NCBI RefSeq assembly: GCF_003721245.1
Contig: NZ_RIZG01000005.1
Coordinates: 186,001-250,000, forward strand
Direction of reading: 5' to 3'
Length of the DNA: 64,000 nucleotides
Origin: Marinomonas hwangdonensis
Lineage (GTDB): Bacteria; Pseudomonadota; Gammaproteobacteria; Pseudomonadales; Marinomonadaceae
Shown: positions 38,951-48,344 of the stretch, piece after piece
Position numbering within the stretch: position 1 is the stretch's first letter
Layout: each line of letters begins with the position of its first letter
The notes under the pieces: generated by a model
What the model was told of the DNA's origin: nothing
The model's input: only the letters and a program-made list of their open reading frames with translations
Databases searched by the model: none
Translations under genes and position numbers: made by a program

Positions 38951-39232
38951 TGTCGTTACCTTAAGGTTTGATGTGCCGCCACTTGGTCGAAATATATGGG
39001 CTATTGCCGCGCCAAGCACCGCACGGTTTCTTGTACAAAAAACGTTGTACAGACATTATACAGTGGTGCTAAGAGTCGCGTATTTTAGGCATCTATTACG
39101 CAATCAGCAACCTTTTTATTGTGCTTTTCCTGCTAAAATTGCGGCTCGCAACCAGCAACCGGTCTGACGTACACTTAACGCTAGATTGATTACGATTCTT
39201 TTTGCTTATTAAACAAAGGTCTACCTTAACGC

Positions 39233-41464
39233 ATGCCAGAGGCGCTACTTACATCTCACCCCTTTATCAAAGTCGCGCTACCCGTGCCGATGCGGACGCT
39301 ATTTGACTATAAAGTCCCTAAAGCAACGGCTCTTAGACATGAGTTGCAACCGGGGATGCGGGTCAAGGTTCCCTTTGGAAACAGCAGTCGTCTTGGCGTT
39401 ATTGTGGCGTTGAGCCACACCAGCGATTGGGAGCATGACTTGGTTAAGCCACTGACATCGCTGTACGACGAAGCACCTGTCATCAGCGCCGAACTCATGG
39501 CTTTGTGTGAATGGGCCGCTCGTTACTATCATCATCCTATTGGCGACGTTATTTTTCATGCCCTACCTGTGCTATTACGAAAAGGCGAAAAAGCCGAGTT
39601 TCGTACCGAAAATTGGTGGTTTACCACAGCACAAGGGCAAGCCTTTTCATTGGATCAATTAAGCCGAGCACCGCGCCAGCAAGACTTCCTCAAAGCCGCT
39701 CAACAGCACCCGAATGGCTTAAGCCAACAAGCAGCGGCCGTATTAGACCTTGCTCCCGCTGCAGGAAAAAGTTTGGAAGACAAAGGATTATTGCGCCGAG
39801 AGCCTCGCTCTTTTAATAAAGGCGGAGAAAGACACGCTCACCAGACCCAAGTTCCTCCCACACTAAACCCAGAACAATCTCGAGCCACTGACCATTTATT
39901 GGACCATCGCCACCACTTTCATGTTGCCCTGCTTGATGGCGTGACTGGCAGTGGCAAAACCGAAGTATTCTTACGCTTAATCGAAAATCTGATTAAAGAA
40001 GACAAGCAAGTTCTGGTGATGGTGCCTGAGATAGGACTCACACCACAAACCCTAAAGCGCTTTGAAGTGCGGTTTAATACCGATATTGTGCTCATGCATT
40101 CCAACATGAATGATAGAGAGCGATTAGATGCTTGGCTATTGGCCGCCAGCGGACATGCTAAAATCATTATAGGCACTCGCTCTGCGGCGTTTATGCCCGC
40201 GCCGAACCTTGGCTTAATCGTCATTGACGAAGAGCATGATACTTCTTATAAGCAGCATGAAGGGTTTCGTTATCATGCTCGTGATCTAGCCATAAAACGA
40301 GCACAAGCATTGGACATCCCCGTCTTATTGGCCTCGGCTACGCCGTCCTATGAGAGCCTAGCCAACGCCATACAAAAACGTTTTGCTTGGTTAAAATTGC
40401 GAAACAGAGCGGGCAATGCCCACATCCCTCAAATGGAACGTGTAGACCTACGCGGCAAAACTCTGATTCATGGTTTTAGCGAACATGCTCTAGCCAGCAT
40501 GAAGCTTTGCCTAGAGCGCAAAGAACAAGTACTGGTGTTTTTAAATCGTCGAGGTTATGCACCCACGCTCATGTGCCATCAATGTGGCTGGATTGCCGCT
40601 TGCGATCATTGCGATGTTAATCTCACCGTACATAAGCGCGCCAACAAACTGCACTGCCACCATTGCGACACACAAAAAGCCTTGATTCACACTTGTCCAG
40701 AATGCCAGTCAGAAGAACTATTTACGGTGGGTGAAGGCACAGAACAGATCGAAACCCAACTGGGCACGCTGTTTAAAGACACCCCTATCTTACGTGTTGA
40801 TCGTGATAGCACTCAACGCAAATCGGCAATGGCAAAGCTGACACAAAAAATCCATGAACACGATCAAGCCATTCTTGTTGGCACACAAATGCTGGCGAAA
40901 GGACACCACTTTCCCAATGTCACACTGGTGATCATTATGGATGCAGATGCAGGGTTATTTTCTTCTGATTTTAGAGGCATGGAGCGCACCGCTCAGCTCG
41001 TCACTCAGGTTGCTGGACGCGCTGGACGCGCCCAAAAAGCCGGCCACGTTTTATTGCAAACCTATCACCCAGATCATGCGGCCATCGAATGCTTGTGCAC
41101 TTTGGGGTATGAACACTTTGCGATTGATGGTTTGTCAGAACGTAAGTCGCTTTCTCTCCCTCCATTTTTTCACCAAGTGATTATCCGCGCGGAGTCCAGC
41201 AACGAACAAGAAGCCATGCAACTATTAACCGCGATGAGAAACGACCTTGAACCACTGTTTGCTAAAGGCGTGTATCTTGTGGGCCCTTATGCTGCCATCA
41301 TAGTTCGCAAAGCTGGGCAACATAGAGCACTCATCTCCATAAAAGCAGCCCACAGAGCGCCACTTCATGAGGCAACACAAAGGATGACCGATTGGCTAGA
41401 GCAGTCGACAAAACATCACAAAATTCGTTTTGCTATCGATGTCGATCCACTGGAAACTTACTAA
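39233..41464 (+). CDS. priA: Primosomal helicase PriA
   Basis: A 743-residue 3'-5' DNA helicase that reloads the replisome at stalled forks. Seen: N-terminal 3'-DNA-binding domain, Walker A DGVTGSGKTEVFLRL, DEEHDTSYKQHEGFRYHARD (motif II and following), the zinc-binding insert with four CxxC pairs (CHQCGW, CDHC, CHHC, CPEC), and motif V/VI near GTQMLAKGHHFPNV and TQVAGRAGRA. Full length. It leads a run with ftsN and hslVU in the same direction. Confidence 0.97.
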   Translation: MPEALLTSHPFIKVALPVPMRTLFDYKVPKATALRHELQPGMRVKVPFGNSSRLGVIVALSHTSDWEHDLVKPLTSLYDEAPVISAELMALCEWAARYYHHPIGDVIFHALPVLLRKGEKAEFRTENWWFTTAQGQAFSLDQLSRAPRQQDFLKAAQQHPNGLSQQAAAVLDLAPAAGKSLEDKGLLRREPRSFNKGGERHAHQTQVPPTLNPEQSRATDHLLDHRHHFHVALLDGVTGSGKTEVFLRLIENLIKEDKQVLVMVPEIGLTPQTLKRFEVRFNTDIVLMHSNMNDRERLDAWLLAASGHAKIIIGTRSAAFMPAPNLGLIVIDEEHDTSYKQHEGFRYHARDLAIKRAQALDIPVLLASATPSYESLANAIQKRFAWLKLRNRAGNAHIPQMERVDLRGKTLIHGFSEHALASMKLCLERKEQVLVFLNRRGYAPTLMCHQCGWIAACDHCDVNLTVHKRANKLHCHHCDTQKALIHTCPECQSEELFTVGEGTEQIETQLGTLFKDTPILRVDRDSTQRKSAMAKLTQKIHEHDQAILVGTQMLAKGHHFPNVTLVIIMDADAGLFSSDFRGMERTAQLVTQVAGRAGRAQKAGHVLLQTYHPDHAAIECLCTLGYEHFAIDGLSERKSLSLPPFFHQVIIRAESSNEQEAMQLLTAMRNDLEPLFAKGVYLVGPYAAIIVRKAGQHRALISIKAAHRAPLHEATQRMTDWLEQSTKHHKIRFAIDVDPLETY

Positions 41465-41529
41465 GCTTGCCCCCATAATGTGCGACTTATACGCAACCTC
41501 ATTATTTTATATAGCAAAAAGCCAAGATT

Positions 41530-42153
41530 ATGTTTAATCCCGTACAGATAGCGACCAAACGCACGCCGCCAAGAAAAGGCGCAACACGTCGATCACCGGC
41601 ACCCCGCAAACGAAAAACGGCTTGGTGGTTGTGGCTGCTTGTCCCAGGCATTGTTGTCGCGTTTATTTTTGGCCTAATGCAGCTGAATCAGGTGTCACCA
41701 GACGCAAAACCTGCCGCCTCCCAGCCCGCCAAGGTCACACCTAAACCGGTTGCTCCAGCACCCGCTAAAAAAACCGTAGAAGCGGCACCAAAAGTTGAGG
41801 TAGCGCCCAAAAAAGATACCTTTGAGTTCTATCAAATTTTACAAGACAGCAAGGTCGATACCAGCCACGTAGACGCTTATCAATCTACACCAAGAGGCGA
41901 GCAAGATTATTACTACATGTTACAGGCAGCTTCTTTCAGAAATCCCGAAGACGCAGACAGAATGCGCGCGCAATTAATTTTATCTGGGTTAGTCGAAACC
42001 AGTGTTCGCGAAACAACGGGGCAGAATGAAAAACCTTGGTTCCGTGTCATTCTTGGCCCCTACGATTCCCGCTCAAAAATGAAGCGGGCAGAAGACAGAT
42101 TGGTCTCTATGGATATTTCGCCTTACTCCTACAAAGTAGATAAAGAACAATAG
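41530..42153 (+). CDS. ftsN: Cell division protein FtsN (SPOR domain)
   Basis: A 207-residue bitopic membrane protein: basic cytosolic start, one helix (about 34-54, WWLWLLVPGIVVAFIFGLMQ), an Ala/Pro/Lys-rich periplasmic linker and a C-terminal SPOR domain (about 130-205, YYYMLQAASFRNPEDADRMR; WFRVILGPYDSR). FtsN triggers septal peptidoglycan synthesis. Position between priA and hslV is the conserved ftsN location. It is shorter than E. coli FtsN because of a shorter linker. Confidence 0.92.
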   Translation: MFNPVQIATKRTPPRKGATRRSPAPRKRKTAWWLWLLVPGIVVAFIFGLMQLNQVSPDAKPAASQPAKVTPKPVAPAPAKKTVEAAPKVEVAPKKDTFEFYQILQDSKVDTSHVDAYQSTPRGEQDYYYMLQAASFRNPEDADRMRAQLILSGLVETSVRETTGQNEKPWFRVILGPYDSRSKMKRAEDRLVSMDISPYSYKVDKEQ

Positions 42154-42163
42154 CGGCGCCTTG

Positions 42164-42192
42164 CTTGAAATTTATTTGTCTGCCCCCATTTT
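42164..42192 (+). promoter_or_regulatory. Sigma-32 heat-shock promoter of hslVU
   Basis: CTTGAAA (42164-42170), a 13-base spacer, and CCCCATTTT (42184-42192) match the RpoH consensus (CTTGAA, 13-15 bases, CCCCATnT) almost perfectly. It lies just after ftsN and 26 bases before hslV, as expected for heat-shock control of this protease. Confidence 0.9.
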
Positions 42193-42217
42193 GTTAAGAT
42201 CGAAATGGGAGTAGACA

Positions 42218-42769
42218 ATGACCACAATTCTAACTGTACGAAAAGGTAATCAGGTTGTCGTAGGCGGCGATGGACAAGTCTCTTTAGGCAACACCGTGAT
42301 GAAAGGCAATGCTCGAAAAGTGCGTCGTCTTTACCGTGGAGAAGTGATAGCAGGTTTTGCTGGCGGAACCGCTGACGCCTTCACCTTATTCGAACGCTTC
42401 GAAGGCCAACTCGAAAAACACCAAGGCCATCTTGTTAGAGCTGCCGTAGATCTTGCCAAAGACTGGCGTTCCGACCGAGCGCTGCGAAAACTAGAAGCCA
42501 TGTTGATTGTCGCAAACAAAGACAGCACCTTAATCATCACAGGCACAGGCGATGTCGTCGAGCCACAACATGGTGCCTTGGCAATTGGATCAGGCGGCAA
42601 CTACGCCGAAGCCGCCGCACGCGCCTTAATCGACAACACCGATTTATCCGCAAAAGACATCGTTGAGAAAAGCCTTAACATTGCTGCCGATATCTGTGTA
42701 TTCACCAATCACAGCCTAACCATAGAAGCGATCACCATAGACCCGCAGCTCGAAGATAAGTCTGAATAA
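42218..42769 (+). CDS. hslV: ATP-dependent protease peptidase subunit HslV (ClpQ)
   Basis: A 183-residue proteasome-like peptidase. After removal of Met, the N-terminal Thr of [11 protein letters not shown] is the nucleophile; [20 protein letters not shown] and [14 protein letters not shown] are family blocks. It forms the dodecameric core of HslUV, which degrades regulators and misfolded proteins in heat stress. GGGAG precedes the ATG. hslU follows after 57 bases. Confidence 0.97.
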   Translation: MTTILTVRKGNQVVVGGDGQVSLGNTVMKGNARKVRRLYRGEVIAGFAGGTADAFTLFERFEGQLEKHQGHLVRAAVDLAKDWRSDRALRKLEAMLIVANKDSTLIITGTGDVVEPQHGALAIGSGGNYAEAAARALIDNTDLSAKDIVEKSLNIAADICVFTNHSLTIEAITIDPQLEDKSE

Positions 42770-42826
42770 AGCACTGTCTGACGCGACGCAGCAACCACCA
42801 TCACAGATTATAGAAGAGAATTGACC

Positions 42827-44149
42827 ATGAGCAGCATGACCCCAAGAGAGACGGTTAACGCCTTAGACAATCATATTATCGGCCAACAAGAGGCCAAGCG
42901 TGCCGTAGCCATCGCGCTGCGCAACCGCTGGCGTCGCATGCAACTTCCTGAAGATATGCGCGCCGAAGTAACGCCGAAAAACATTCTTATGATAGGGCCA
43001 ACGGGTGTGGGTAAAACCGAAATTGCACGTCGTTTGGCTAAACTATCCAACGCACCCTTTATCAAAATCGAAGCCACCAAATTTACCGAAGTAGGCTATG
43101 TTGGCCGTGATGTAGAGTCTATTATTCGTGATCTGGTCGAAATGGCTATCAAGATGTTCCGCGAACAAGAAACCGAAAGATTGCGCCACAAAGCAGAAGA
43201 CGCCGCAGAAGACCGGATTCTGGATGTGTTATTACCACCGGCTCGTGGCGGCGATCCAGAATTGGAAGACAACAGCACGCGTCAGATTTTTCGTAAGAAA
43301 TTACGTGAAGGGCAATTGGACGACAAAGATATCGACATTGACGTTTCTGATTCCCCAATGGGTGTAGAAATCATGACACCGCCAGGCATGGAAGAAATGA
43401 CAAGCCAACTGCAAAGCATGTTTTCAAGCTTGGGCTCTAAAAAAACGAAAAAACGCAAAATGAAGGTAAAAGACGCCTTGCGCCAGGTTCGCGATGAAGA
43501 AGCAGCCAAACTGGTCAATGAGGAAGAACTCAAAGCACGTGCCGTTGAAGCAGTGGAGCAAAACGGTATCGTTTTCTTAGATGAAATCGATAAAGTCGCA
43601 AAAAGCTCAGAACGCTCTGGCGGTGAAGTGTCCCGTGAGGGCGTACAGCGTGACCTATTACCTTTGGTAGAAGGTTGTACGGTGAGCACTAAATACGGCA
43701 TGATCAAAACCGATCACATCTTATTTATTGCCTCTGGCGCCTTTCATTTATCCAAACCATCCGACTTGATTCCTGAGCTGCAAGGCCGCTTACCGATCCG
43801 AGTCGAACTGGATGCTCTGACAGTCGACGATTTCAAGCGCATTTTAGTCGAGCCAAGCATGTCCTTGACCAAGCAATATGTGGCACTGGCTAAAACAGAA
43901 AGCATCAACCTAAACTTCACCGAAGAAGGCATCCAGCGTATTGCCGAGATCGCGTTTCAAGTAAACGAACGCACGGAAAACATCGGGGCCCGTCGCTTGC
44001 ATACGGTACTAGAACGCTTATTAGAAGAAGTGTCTTATTCTGCCAGCGACATGCCGAATGACCAAACTGTGGACATCACCGCGGCGTATGTGGATGAACA
44101 GCTTGGTGAAATCGCCAAAGACCAAGACCTCAGCCAATACATTTTATAA
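42827..44149 (+). CDS. hslU: ATP-dependent protease ATPase subunit HslU (ClpY)
   Basis: A 440-residue AAA+ unfoldase that feeds HslV. Seen: [20 protein letters not shown], Walker [18 protein letters not shown], the pore motif region [11 protein letters not shown], an intermediate domain (about 110-245), Walker [14 protein letters not shown], and sensor residues around [19 protein letters not shown]. The C terminus ends QYIL, fitting insertion into HslV. The ATG at 42827 is chosen; an upstream TTG is in frame two codons earlier. Confidence 0.97.
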   Translation: MSSMTPRETVNALDNHIIGQQEAKRAVAIALRNRWRRMQLPEDMRAEVTPKNILMIGPTGVGKTEIARRLAKLSNAPFIKIEATKFTEVGYVGRDVESIIRDLVEMAIKMFREQETERLRHKAEDAAEDRILDVLLPPARGGDPELEDNSTRQIFRKKLREGQLDDKDIDIDVSDSPMGVEIMTPPGMEEMTSQLQSMFSSLGSKKTKKRKMKVKDALRQVRDEEAAKLVNEEELKARAVEAVEQNGIVFLDEIDKVAKSSERSGGEVSREGVQRDLLPLVEGCTVSTKYGMIKTDHILFIASGAFHLSKPSDLIPELQGRLPIRVELDALTVDDFKRILVEPSMSLTKQYVALAKTESINLNFTEEGIQRIAEIAFQVNERTENIGARRLHTVLERLLEEVSYSASDMPNDQTVDITAAYVDEQLGEIAKDQDLSQYIL

Positions 44150-44158
44150 AGCATGACA

Positions 44159-44181
44159 GTGAGCCTTCCATGAAGGCTCAC
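44159..44181 (+). terminator. Hairpin after hslU
   Basis: GTGAGCCTT / AAGGCTCAC, nine pairs with a five-base loop, starting ten bases after the hslU stop. Only TT follows, so it may stabilise the mRNA or partially terminate before the DUF971 gene. Confidence 0.5.
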
Positions 44182-44199
44182 TTAAAAAGGAAAGCAAGC

Positions 44200-44583
44200 A
44201 TGGCCACCCCCGCGCCAACCAAAATTCACTACCATAAGCAATCTCGCGAGTTGGCGGTCACATTCGCCGATGGTCAAGCGTTCCGCCTAAGTGCTGAATA
44301 TCTGAGGATTCACTCACCTTCTGCCGAAGTTCGTGGACACGGTATGCAAATACCCATTTTACAATACGGTAAAAAAAACGTGGCCATCCATAATATCGAA
44401 GGAGCAGGTAATTATGCTCTAAAAATATCCTTCGACGATGGTCACGATACTGGCCTTTATACCTGGGAATACCTCTATAATATTGGCAAAAATCACGATG
44501 AACTCTGGCAAATGTACCTTGATCGCCTTGAAAAAGAAGGTAAGACGCGGGACACTTCTGTGATTCAGATCCACCAGCTTTAA
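44200..44583 (+). CDS. DUF971 protein (gamma-butyrobetaine hydroxylase N-terminal-like)
   Basis: A 127-residue protein that is a single DUF971 domain: IHYHKQSRELAVTFADGQAF, LSAEYLRIHSPSAEVRGHG, NYALKISFDDGHDTGLYTWE, YLYNIGKN. The fold is the N-terminal domain of gamma-butyrobetaine hydroxylases, also found near iron-sulfur and ubiquinone genes; role uncertain. The ATG at 44200 is preferred because AAGGAAAG precedes it, while an ATG ten codons earlier overlaps the hairpin. hslU-DUF971-ubiE-ubiJ is a known order, here without ubiE. Confidence 0.88.
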   Translation: MATPAPTKIHYHKQSRELAVTFADGQAFRLSAEYLRIHSPSAEVRGHGMQIPILQYGKKNVAIHNIEGAGNYALKISFDDGHDTGLYTWEYLYNIGKNHDELWQMYLDRLEKEGKTRDTSVIQIHQL

Positions 44584-44620
44584 CGGCTTGTCATACTTCC
44601 ATCTACCTCAGGAACATTTT

Positions 44621-45253
44621 ATGAGTTCACTCAGTTTATCGGCGCTTAGTGTCATTGAAAAAGCGATTAATCTAGCGCTCAAGCAAGACACACCTTCTCA
44701 AGATCGCTTACAAAAACTGGCGGGGCAACAAATCTTTCTGTATGTGGAAGACTTTGCCTTTATTTTGCAGGTTCATATTCTTGAACAAGGCGTCATGCTG
44801 AATCGTCCAGAAAGTCTAGACGACATTGAACTTGATCCGCGATTAGATACCTTGGTACAAGGACCCAGTTCCGCCTATCGAAAACTACTGGATGGCGATG
44901 GTTTCTTTGATGGCGACCTGCGTATTCAAGGCAATGCACAAGCCCTAATGACATTGCATAAAGTCATGCAAAACTTTGAACTCGACTGGGAAGGACTGCT
45001 TGCTGACCACATCGGCGATCTCTCAGCGGCCACACTCGCTCGCTTGTTACGCGCAAAATGGTCTTGGAGCAAAGAATTCGCCACCAACGTCAGAATGCAA
45101 CTGGTTCATCGACTACAAACCGACACCCAGCTACTGCCCAGCAAAATTGAATTCGACCACTTCGTCGATGAGATAGAACGCTTCGGCACCTTGATTGATC
45201 GCGCTGACGCTAGATTAAGAATGCTTGAGAAAAGAAAAAGTCAGGCTAACTAA
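44621..45253 (+). CDS. ubiJ: Ubiquinone biosynthesis accessory factor UbiJ
   Basis: A 210-residue protein with an N-terminal SCP2 lipid-binding domain (about 1-110: LALKQDTPSQDRLQKLAGQQ, GPSSAYRKLLDG, IQGNAQALMTLHKVMQN) and a helical C terminus (FVDEIERFGTLIDRADARLR) that is typical of UbiJ. With UbiK it scaffolds the soluble ubiquinone-making complex. The ATG at 44621 has AGGAA upstream; a frame opening 33 bases earlier is rejected. ubiE and ubiB, usually on either side, are not here. Confidence 0.87.
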   Translation: MSSLSLSALSVIEKAINLALKQDTPSQDRLQKLAGQQIFLYVEDFAFILQVHILEQGVMLNRPESLDDIELDPRLDTLVQGPSSAYRKLLDGDGFFDGDLRIQGNAQALMTLHKVMQNFELDWEGLLADHIGDLSAATLARLLRAKWSWSKEFATNVRMQLVHRLQTDTQLLPSKIEFDHFVDEIERFGTLIDRADARLRMLEKRKSQAN

Positions 45254-45265
45254 GTTAACCTGACT
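45239..45265. terminator. Hairpin at the end of ubiJ
   Basis: AGTCAGGCTAAC / GTTAACCTGACT with one mismatch and a TAA loop, containing the ubiJ stop codon. It lies between convergent genes; only weak T-rich sequence follows. Confidence 0.6.
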
Positions 45266-45289
45266 GGCTGGTGATTGTTTACTTAGAAG

Positions 45290-47032
45290 TCAGTTGTCTA
45301 TCTTTTTCAATAGCTCAGCAAGCTCGTCCACTTTAGACAGCGTATCACTTACTAAGCCATCAATTTGATTGCTTGAACTCTTAGAGTTGGCGGCCAGTGA
45401 TCGTACCTCGTCAGCAACGACGGCAAAGCCTCGACCCATCTCTCCTGCTCTAGCGGCTTCAATGGCTGCGTTTAACGCCAGTAAATTCGTTTGTTCCGAT
45501 ATGCCATTAATAGTGCTTACCATCTCGCTGATTTTATTGCTTACCGCAACCACCTCAGACATCGCTTCTTGTGTCTTTATCACTGTCAATTTGCGGTCAG
45601 TCACGTCAATACCAAAGTAAACGTACTGAGTCACTTCGCCTTTAAAGTTGCGTAATGAACAAAGCTTGGCATCAATACTGAGCATGTGATTAGAGCTATG
45701 TATATCTGTTTGTAAACTCAAGCTCCCTTTAGTATTCAATTCAGATTTTTGATGGTCTGTCAGTTTACTCATGATAAAGACACCAAAATCTTCCGCTTTC
45801 ATAAGGCCTTGGATTTTGTTCTCCATTAAATCATTCACTTTTAACAAAGAGAATTTCGTATCAAACTCAACCATAACCAATGCTTCGCTAATTGCATCTA
45901 GCTTACGGGTAAAATCCAACGCCATTTGCTTAACTTGGGTAATATTTGCTTGCACAGAAATAAAGTTTTTAACCTTTCCTTCATTATCAAATACAGGGTT
46001 AATGGAAAGGGAAACCCAATAGGGTTCTCCACTCTTAGAGTAATTAAGAATTTCATCATAGAAGGAAGTTTTATTGGCGATGTGGTGGCGAATATTGTTC
46101 ACTGTGGAAGGGTTTGTTTCGTGCCCTTGTAAAAAAGACCCTGGCTTTTTACCACGGACTTCGTCCATTTTGTAACCAGTTAAGCGCTCAAAACCTTGGT
46201 TAACGTATTCAATAAGACCAGATGCGTCGGTTATAACAACGGCATTATCTGTCTCGTTTGCCACCAAAGACAGCATTTCACGTTCAGCTCGCTGCTTAAC
46301 TTCCTCGGTCACATCTTTAACAAAAGCGGTATAAAGAGTCCCTTCGTCAAGCTCAATTTTTGATAATGATAATTGGCCCCAAACAACGCTTTTATCTTTG
46401 CGCTCGATTTTAATCTCGCGACTCGTACCAACAATTTTATCTACCCCAGTACGGCGGTTTCGATCAATTAACTCATCATGTTGGGGCTGGATGGCAGCTG
46501 GCACAAGCATTTTAACATTATTACCAATTACCTCTTCTTTTGTGTAACCCCAAAGTTTTTCTGCGGCCTTATTATACAAAGTCACGCAATTTTGTAAGTC
46601 AATACAAACCACCGCATCCAATGCTTGCTCTAAAGTTTGTCTGGTTATCTCTTGTTCGCGACGCTCTTTTGTTACTTCTCGAACAAATGCCGTGTAATGC
46701 TTTTGCTTACCAACCATCACCTGAGATAGAGATAACTGAACCCAAACTCTTACGCCGTCTTTTTTCTGTAGCTGCACTTCTCTGGAGCTACCTACTATTT
46801 TATCAACACCTGAGTCTCTATGATGCTGGACATAACCATCATGGTTGGTCCTAAGTTCTTGTGGAATCAACATGGCCACATTCTGGCCAATAACTTCTTG
46901 GCGTTCATAACCCCACAACTTTTCAGCCGCAGGATTAAAAAAGGTCACTGTATTTTTGGTATCAATTGTAATAACGGCAATAATACTTTGCTCTAACGCT
47001 TGTTTTTCACTGCTGTTTGAAAAGAACCCCAT
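45290..47032 (-). CDS. Cytosolic multi-PAS methyl-accepting chemotaxis-like protein
   Basis: A 580-residue protein without transmembrane helices. Four PAS domains are readable: about residues 10-120 ([20 protein letters not shown]), 130-240 ([20 protein letters not shown]), 255-370 ([20 protein letters not shown]) and a weaker fourth (about 385-490, [20 protein letters not shown]). The first two are near-duplicates with KLWGY and VDKIVG(S/T)SRE blocks. The C terminus is a very short MCP signalling segment containing the conserved tip [20 protein letters not shown] then [12 protein letters not shown]. It probably senses redox or a small cytosolic ligand. The start at 47032 has GGGGTGGG before it; a frame starting 13 residues earlier has no ribosome site. 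Confidence 0.88.
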   Translation of the reverse strand: MGFFSNSSEKQALEQSIIAVITIDTKNTVTFFNPAAEKLWGYERQEVIGQNVAMLIPQELRTNHDGYVQHHRDSGVDKIVGSSREVQLQKKDGVRVWVQLSLSQVMVGKQKHYTAFVREVTKERREQEITRQTLEQALDAVVCIDLQNCVTLYNKAAEKLWGYTKEEVIGNNVKMLVPAAIQPQHDELIDRNRRTGVDKIVGTSREIKIERKDKSVVWGQLSLSKIELDEGTLYTAFVKDVTEEVKQRAEREMLSLVANETDNAVVITDASGLIEYVNQGFERLTGYKMDEVRGKKPGSFLQGHETNPSTVNNIRHHIANKTSFYDEILNYSKSGEPYWVSLSINPVFDNEGKVKNFISVQANITQVKQMALDFTRKLDAISEALVMVEFDTKFSLLKVNDLMENKIQGLMKAEDFGVFIMSKLTDHQKSELNTKGSLSLQTDIHSSNHMLSIDAKLCSLRNFKGEVTQYVYFGIDVTDRKLTVIKTQEAMSEVVAVSNKISEMVSTINGISEQTNLLALNAAIEAARAGEMGRGFAVVADEVRSLAANSKSSSNQIDGLVSDTLSKVDELAELLKKIDN

Positions 47033-47229
47033 ACCCACCCCACTTATGTGTATTTCAATATTAGATTTCATGAAATTAAATTGAATTTAGACAGTTTTTT
47101 TTCATTTGAACAAGTATTTATTTGTAACGCCTTATTCGCAGTAATCGATCACCAATTCATTGATGAAGTAAATCAAGTCAAAAAAATATTACCCGTAAAG
47201 TGCTACACAAATGGGTTGGTTGGTAAGGT

Positions 47230-48210
47230 TCAAAACCGTCTTAGTATCTCTTGATGAGTTAACCCAGACCCAATCAAAAAATGTAACTTGGCAAACACGG
47301 CTTCGTAAGTCATGTCTTTACCAGAAATAACGCCGGCTTTCACTAAAGCAGAGCCAGCCGCATAAGCGCCCTCAGCCACACTTCCAGCGCCACATTGGCT
47401 CACATTAACGATAACAACTCCGCGGTCTGTCGCCGCTTTTAATAGCGCTAAAAGAGCAGGATCTTTATCGGGAGCATTGCCAGCCCCATAGCTTAATAAC
47501 ACAGCACCTTTTACGTTCTCACTCAACAAACCTTGCCAATGAGCAACTTTCACACCTGGAAAAACAGGCAAAATAGTAACAGCACCTTCGTCCATATCAG
47601 GGATCTGAATGGTCATCGGTTGTTTCACAACATCCGTAGAGCGCCAGCGCCAATCAATACCTAATAAGCCTCGCTCTGGGCAGTTTGGCGAGCTGAAAGC
47701 TTGCCAGTCACTGGTGTGAGCTTTATGGGCTCGGTCGCCTTCTATCAATCGCCCTGCAAAGAATAAAAACACACCACTGCGATTCTTTTCACCGTTAAGT
47801 TCTTCACAGGCGGAGATAGCGCCCATTACATTGATCATGGCATCAGTACGTACCTTGTACATGGGCACTTGCGAGCCTGTCACTATGATAGGTTTTTCAC
47901 TATTAGCAAACATGAAAGACAACGCCGCCGAGGTATAAGCCATGGTGTCTGTGCCATGCAATACAATAAATGCGTCAAAATCATGCCATTTGCTTTCAAT
48001 ATCACGGCCGATGGTTTGCCAGTCTTTTGGCGTCGCATTGGAGGAGTCGATCAAGGTTGGATAACTGGCAATCACAAAATCGTGGGCAAGTTCATCGGAT
48101 TCGTTTAAATGTTGGGTAAGATGATCCGCAAAGGCCGCATCGGGAATTAAGCCTTGATCTGAAGGCACCATACCAATGGTGCCACCTGTGTAGGCAATAT
48201 AAATCTTCAT
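47230..48210 (-). CDS. ansA: Type I (cytosolic) L-asparaginase
   Basis: A 326-residue enzyme hydrolysing asparagine to aspartate and ammonia. Seen: IYIAYTGGTIGM near the N terminus with the first catalytic Thr, DAFIVLHGTDTMAYTSAALS with the second Thr-Asp pair, and SEKPIIVTGSQVPM. No signal peptide, so cytosolic low-affinity type I. It stands alone; the argS terminator lies upstream. Confidence 0.94.
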   Translation of the reverse strand: MKIYIAYTGGTIGMVPSDQGLIPDAAFADHLTQHLNESDELAHDFVIASYPTLIDSSNATPKDWQTIGRDIESKWHDFDAFIVLHGTDTMAYTSAALSFMFANSEKPIIVTGSQVPMYKVRTDAMINVMGAISACEELNGEKNRSGVFLFFAGRLIEGDRAHKAHTSDWQAFSSPNCPERGLLGIDWRWRSTDVVKQPMTIQIPDMDEGAVTILPVFPGVKVAHWQGLLSENVKGAVLLSYGAGNAPDKDPALLALLKAATDRGVVIVNVSQCGAGSVAEGAYAAGSALVKAGVISGKDMTYEAVFAKLHFLIGSGLTHQEILRRF

Positions 48211-48277
48211 CTACTGATTCTTCCTCTTTATTAATCCTATTTTACGTGCGGATTATGTCACTTAAGATTTAAAACAT

Positions 48278-48310
48278 AAAAGGCGCTAATCGAGCAGAAA
48301 AGCGCCTTTT
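48278..48310 (-). terminator. Terminator of argS
   Basis: AAAAGGCGCT / AGCGCCTTTT arms with a 13-base loop, A-rich on the left so leftward transcription ends in T's (TTTTATGTTTT). Confidence 0.85.
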
Positions 48311-48344
48311 ATTTTATTCATTAAAACAAACCGGTAGGGAAATT

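Noticed and set aside
42185..42209. CCCATTT / AAATGGG dyad covering the hslV ribosome site, as a possible RNA thermometer
   Set aside because: Its left arm is the -10 element of the sigma-32 promoter, so it would not be in the mRNA from that promoter.
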